From: Salinimicrobium profundisediminis
GTDB lineage: Bacteria > Bacteroidota > Bacteroidia > Flavobacteriales > Flavobacteriaceae
NCBI RefSeq assembly: GCF_026241755.1
Contig: NZ_JAPJDA010000001.1
Span: 62,001 to 126,000, forward strand
DNA: 64,000 nt
Direction of reading: 5' to 3'
Made by a program: the position numbers and the translations under genes. Each line of letters begins with the position of its first letter. Position 1 is the first letter of the stretch. Under the pieces are notes generated by a model. The model worked only from the letters and a program-made list of their open reading frames with translations, searched no databases and was not told the DNA's origin. Positions 60,491-64,000 of the stretch are shown here, in pieces.

Positions 60491-63274
60491 ATGAAATTCT
60501 TATATCTCATTTCTTTTCTGATTCTATTATCCTGTGACGAAAAACAAAAGGATTACAGGGCTCTGCAAAATTTAGAAGGAGAATGGCAGTTTGCACTGGA
60601 TAGTGCAAACCTTGGGATTGATGAAAAATGGTATTTAACCAATTTTGATAATTCAGTTCAATTACCGGGGACAACAGATTCAAATGAGAAAGGAATACGC
60701 AACAAAGACACTACAACAGCACATTTAAACAGGCTTTACAGATATGAAGGGGCTGCCTGGTATAGAAAAAAGATCACTGTACCTGAAGAATTTCAAGGCA
60801 AACATATCAACTTATTCCTTGAACGAACCAAAACCTCAAAAATATGGATCGACAGTACACTGTTGGGAGGTTCGCAGCTGTTACAATCCCCGCAGGTCTT
60901 TGACGCTTCACAGTACCTGTCTCCGGGAGAACATTATATAACAATAAGGGTAGATAACTCCCTTGATCTTACGCCGTACGGGAATGTACATATCTATTCA
61001 GATGACAGTCAGACCAACTGGAACGGGATTTTAGGAGATATTTACCTCGAAGCCTCATCAAAAACCCGTCTTTCCAATATTCGGGTATATCCTGATGTTG
61101 CAGATCAAAAAATCAAAATACTTCTGGAGGTAGACAATCCGATGCTACATGAAGAGCTGGAAGTGGTACTTAAAATCGAAAAGAAATTCCGTGGAAAAAC
61201 AAAGGAGTTACCAGCCCGAAAAATTACAGTTAAACCGGAGCCAAGAATAGAATTGGAGTACGTCTTTGAGGAACCGGCAGATCTGTGGGATGAGTACGAA
61301 CAACCCCTCTATCACTTAACCGCTATAGTCTCTGGCGGCGAAGAAAAGGATGCTCTAAAAGTTCCTTTTGGTATGCGGGAGTTCAAAACTCAAGGCACCC
61401 AATTTGTTATCAATGGGCGAACTACCTTCCTGCGAGGAAAACATGATGCCGCTGTGTTTCCGTTAACTGGTTATGCACCAATGAACGTTGAGGATTGGAA
61501 AAGGGTGTACAGGATTGCAAAAAAGTACGGGATCAATCATTACCGGTTCCATTCCTACACGCCCCCCAAAGCTGCTTTTACTGCAGCCGATGAGGAAGGA
61601 ATTTATTTACAGGTAGAACTACCATTTTGGGGAGGTTTAGAATCCGATTCAGTTGCCGAAATGCAGAGAAAAGAAGGACTCGCATTGCTTAAGGCCTACG
61701 CTAATCATCCCTCATTTGTACTTTTTCCCCCGGGAAACGAGATTTGGAGCGGCCATGAGAATGTTGAAAAGAACATGCTGGACTTAAAAAAACATGATGA
61801 TCGACCATTATATACTATGGGTTCTAATAACAATATAGGTTATGTGGCACCACGTGATTACTCTGAATTCTACGTAGGTTCCAGAACCCCTTCAAATGGT
61901 GACACCATTCTCACACATACCAGACTCACCCATGCCTTTGCCGATTCAAATGATGGAGGTATTCTCAATACCCAAAAACCTTTGACGCAGGTTGATTATT
62001 CTTATGCTGTTAATCAGCTGGACATTCCGCTTATAAGCCATGAAATAGGGCAGTATCAAATCTATCCCGATTATGATGAAATAAATAAATATACCGGAGT
62101 TTTAAAGGCGTGGAACCTTGAAAAATTTCGGGAAAGTCTGAAAGAATCCGGAATGGAGGGTATGGACAGTATTTTTCAGAAAGCTTCCGGCGCCTGGTCT
62201 GCCATTTGTTACAAAGCTGAAATGGAAGCAGCCCTGAAGACTGAAGGCATGGCCGGCTTCCAATTACTTGACCTGCAGGATTTCCCTGGTCAGGGCACAG
62301 CTATGGTAGGCATCCTGGATTCTTTTATGGACAGCAAGGGAGTAATAACGCCAGAAACCTGGAGACAGTCCTGTAATGATGTAGTTGTTTTACTGAAATT
62401 CCCAAAGTTCACCTGGACCAGTGGTGAAATTTTTCAAGCTGAAGCAGTCGTTGTAAATTATTCTAATACCATTATCAACAGCGACCTGGACTGGAAGTTA
62501 AAAAGATCAAATGGAACACCTCTTGAAAAAGGAACATTTAAGAATCTAAAAATGGTAAATGGGGGACTCTTTTCCGTAGGGGTTATAGAGGTAGATCTTT
62601 CTTCAATAGATAAATCTGAGAGACTGGATCTTGAGGTGGAAATCGCTAATACCACATATACTAATTCTTACCCGCTATGGGTATACCCTTCAGCTAATCA
62701 GATAGATGTTCCAGAAGAAATCATTGTTTCAGAAAAATTGGATCTGCAGACCATTGATGTATTAAAAAATGGTGGTAAAGTGCTATTATTTCCCAAGACG
62801 GAAGATGTAAAGGAACAAAGTGTTTCGGGACATTTCCCACCAGAATTTTGGAATTACGGTATGTTTAAAAGTATTAGCGAACGCATAGGTAAACCTGTCT
62901 CTCCAGGCACTCTTGGAATTTTAACTAAACCTGAGCATCCGCTATTCAACTCTTTCCCAACAGATTTTCACACGAACTGGCAGTGGTTTTCTATATTGAA
63001 AGCCAGTAACTCATTGATCCTCGATAGCACAGAGAACAATTACTCACCCATCGCACAGGTCATTGATAATCTTGAAAGAAACTACAAACTCGGTTTGATC
63101 TTTGAATTTAAAGTAGGGAAAGGGAAACTGCTGGTATGTATGTCGCAGCTCAACAAGTTGAAGGGAATCCCTGAAGCTGATCAACTTTACACCTCTATTC
63201 TTCGATATATGAGTAGCGATATTTTTAATCCTGCTTATAAGATCAATACTGAAAAATTGGTTGAAATATTGTAG
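60491..63274 (+). CDS. GH2-family glycoside hydrolase lipoprotein with C-terminal GATase-like extension
   Basis: A 927-aa lipoprotein (FLILLSCDEKQKD). GH2 order: sugar-binding jelly roll (about residues 25-185), immunoglobulin-like domain (about 190-290), (beta/alpha)8 domain (about 300-610) with the acid/base Glu (about 417) in VLFPPGNEIWSG and a candidate nucleophile Glu (about 518) in LISHEIGQYQIYP. The C-terminal 230 residues (NGGKVLLFPKTEDV...) resemble a Rossmann/GATase-like domain of unknown role. Substrate could be beta-mannoside or beta-galactoside; the sequence does not decide. Beta-mannosidase would best complete the pathway. It ends next to a convergent GH97. Confidence 0.85.
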   Translation: MKFLYLISFLILLSCDEKQKDYRALQNLEGEWQFALDSANLGIDEKWYLTNFDNSVQLPGTTDSNEKGIRNKDTTTAHLNRLYRYEGAAWYRKKITVPEEFQGKHINLFLERTKTSKIWIDSTLLGGSQLLQSPQVFDASQYLSPGEHYITIRVDNSLDLTPYGNVHIYSDDSQTNWNGILGDIYLEASSKTRLSNIRVYPDVADQKIKILLEVDNPMLHEELEVVLKIEKKFRGKTKELPARKITVKPEPRIELEYVFEEPADLWDEYEQPLYHLTAIVSGGEEKDALKVPFGMREFKTQGTQFVINGRTTFLRGKHDAAVFPLTGYAPMNVEDWKRVYRIAKKYGINHYRFHSYTPPKAAFTAADEEGIYLQVELPFWGGLESDSVAEMQRKEGLALLKAYANHPSFVLFPPGNEIWSGHENVEKNMLDLKKHDDRPLYTMGSNNNIGYVAPRDYSEFYVGSRTPSNGDTILTHTRLTHAFADSNDGGILNTQKPLTQVDYSYAVNQLDIPLISHEIGQYQIYPDYDEINKYTGVLKAWNLEKFRESLKESGMEGMDSIFQKASGAWSAICYKAEMEAALKTEGMAGFQLLDLQDFPGQGTAMVGILDSFMDSKGVITPETWRQSCNDVVVLLKFPKFTWTSGEIFQAEAVVVNYSNTIINSDLDWKLKRSNGTPLEKGTFKNLKMVNGGLFSVGVIEVDLSSIDKSERLDLEVEIANTTYTNSYPLWVYPSANQIDVPEEIIVSEKLDLQTIDVLKNGGKVLLFPKTEDVKEQSVSGHFPPEFWNYGMFKSISERIGKPVSPGTLGILTKPEHPLFNSFPTDFHTNWQWFSILKASNSLILDSTENNYSPIAQVIDNLERNYKLGLIFEFKVGKGKLLVCMSQLNKLKGIPEADQLYTSILRYMSSDIFNPAYKINTEKLVEIL

Positions 63275-63296
63275 AAATAGATAATTAATAAGTTTT

Positions 63297-64000
63297 CTAC
63301 TCTTGTTCTACAGGATAGATCTTTGCAGCCCAGCCACCTCCGGGTGCCATGTGAATTTTGAAATGTTCCCCAGTAGAAAGCTTTGATACTTCCCGAACAT
63401 AATCTGTGGCTTCCCTGTCTGCATTTATGCCGTCTTTGAAAATTACCGCCTCATAATCTCCCTCTGGTAAAACGACAGATCAAGCTCAAGATCACGTGCA
63501 TCCCAGTTGGTGATTGCACCAATATACCATATATCTCCTTTCCTTCGACCTATTGCTGCATACTCCCCCACTCTACCATCTAATGCAACAGTTTCATCGA
63601 ATGTAGTGGGCACAGAAGCAATAAACTCCATGCTTTCAGATTCCTTTTTGTAGTTGGTGGGATTATCGGCAAGCATATTAAACGGGGCTTCATAAAGTAC
63701 ATATAGTGCGAGCTGGTGCACCCGTGTACCCTGGCTCATTGGTGCAGAATGCACAGCCCTAAAGTTTGCCTTATTAGCATTTTTCATAGCTCCGGGAGTA
63801 TAGTCCATAGGACCTGCTAACATTCTTATAAATGGGATCCTCGTATCATAAAGTGGAAAATCAGTTTCAGACCATTTTGCATTCTCCAGCCCCCGCACAC
63901 CTTCAAAGTTTACCACATTAGGATAGGTACGTTGCAGCCCGGTAGGTTTGTAAGAACCGTGAAAATCCAACATCAACTTATGATCTGCAGCCTTTTCAGC
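63297..64000 (-). CDS. GH97 glycoside hydrolase, C-terminal part (window-truncated, apparent frameshift)
   Basis: The frame is open to the window end (AEKAADHKLMLDFHGSYKPTG), so the N-terminal half is missing. The LMLDFHGSYKPTGLQRTYPNV block has HG where inverting SusB-type GH97 has HE, which fits the retaining, alpha-galactosidase-like subgroup. The uninterrupted frame stops at 63441-63443. Adding one base to the A4 run at 63469-63472 (one T on the coding strand) restores 57 residues LPEGDYEAVIFKDG...GGGWAAKIYPVEQE, ending at 63297, exactly as expected for GH97. It is either a homopolymer sequencing error or a real mutation. Role: removal of alpha-linked side sugars beside GH27. Confidence 0.85.

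Noticed and set aside
1-64000. CRISPR arrays, tRNA/rRNA genes, insertion sequences or phage genes
   Set aside because: No regularly spaced repeats, tRNA-like cloverleaf, transposase or integrase sequence was seen on either strand.

Overview
The window looks like a chromosome segment of a Bacteroidota bacterium, most likely a marine or saline Flavobacteriaceae member (relatives of Gramella/Christiangramia, Salegentibacter or Salinimicrobium are plausible; the genus cannot be fixed by reading). Signs of this are two SusC/SusD pairs, many lipoproteins with acidic residues after the lipobox cysteine, TAnnTTTG-type -7 promoter elements, and few Shine-Dalgarno sequences.

Positions 1-23.7 kb are mostly core genes: the end of a membrane glycosyltransferase, a phosphohexomutase, an MsbA-like ABC exporter, an ECF sigma factor with two companion genes, a BNR-like lipoprotein, an RsmB/NOP-type rRNA methyltransferase, a surface endonuclease, purL, a DUF4136 lipoprotein with an apparent frameshift, a class III aminotransferase and an acyl-CoA ligase. 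From 18.2 to 22.7 kb a compact four-gene unit (CE2-like esterase, aldo/keto reductase, sialate-O-acetylesterase-like SGNH esterase, SMP-30 lactonase) faces manA, the type I mannose-6-phosphate isomerase.

From about 26 to 64 kb the window is a large polysaccharide utilization region whose best supported target is beta-mannan, probably acetylated galactoglucomannan. It has three parts. (1) 26.0-36.6 kb: a SusC/SusD pair behind a 1103-aa FG-GAP/ASPIC lipoprotein, divergent from a second FG-GAP/ASPIC lipoprotein. (2) 36.7-48.4 kb: a tightly packed eight-gene minus-strand operon of GH26, sugar:Na+ symporter, GH130 phosphorylase, AGE-family 2-epimerase, a second GH26, GH5 mannanase, GH140-like protein and GH3. 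(3) 48.6-64 kb: AraC regulator, GH5 glucanase-like enzyme, second SusC/SusD, an IPT/TIG glycan-binding lipoprotein, a three-FAS1 plus two-beta-sandwich lipoprotein, GH27, GH2, and the end of a convergent GH97 with an apparent frameshift.

Inferred pathway: a surface GH26 and the surface lipoproteins bind and cut mannan; the SusC/D complex imports oligosaccharides; periplasmic GH26, GH5, GH27, GH97, GH2, GH3 and esterases remove side groups and shorten chains; the symporter takes up disaccharides; the epimerase converts mannobiose to mannosylglucose and GH130 phosphorolyses it to mannose-1-phosphate and glucose. A phosphohexomutase (0.5 kb) and ManA (22.7 kb) could pass mannose phosphates to fructose-6-phosphate. 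The least described parts are the FAS1/beta-sandwich binding protein, the FG-GAP/ASPIC pair beside SusC/D, the GH140-like enzyme in a mannan operon, and a family of perfect palindromic terminators sharing one 17-bp core. No tRNA, rRNA, CRISPR array or insertion sequence was seen.
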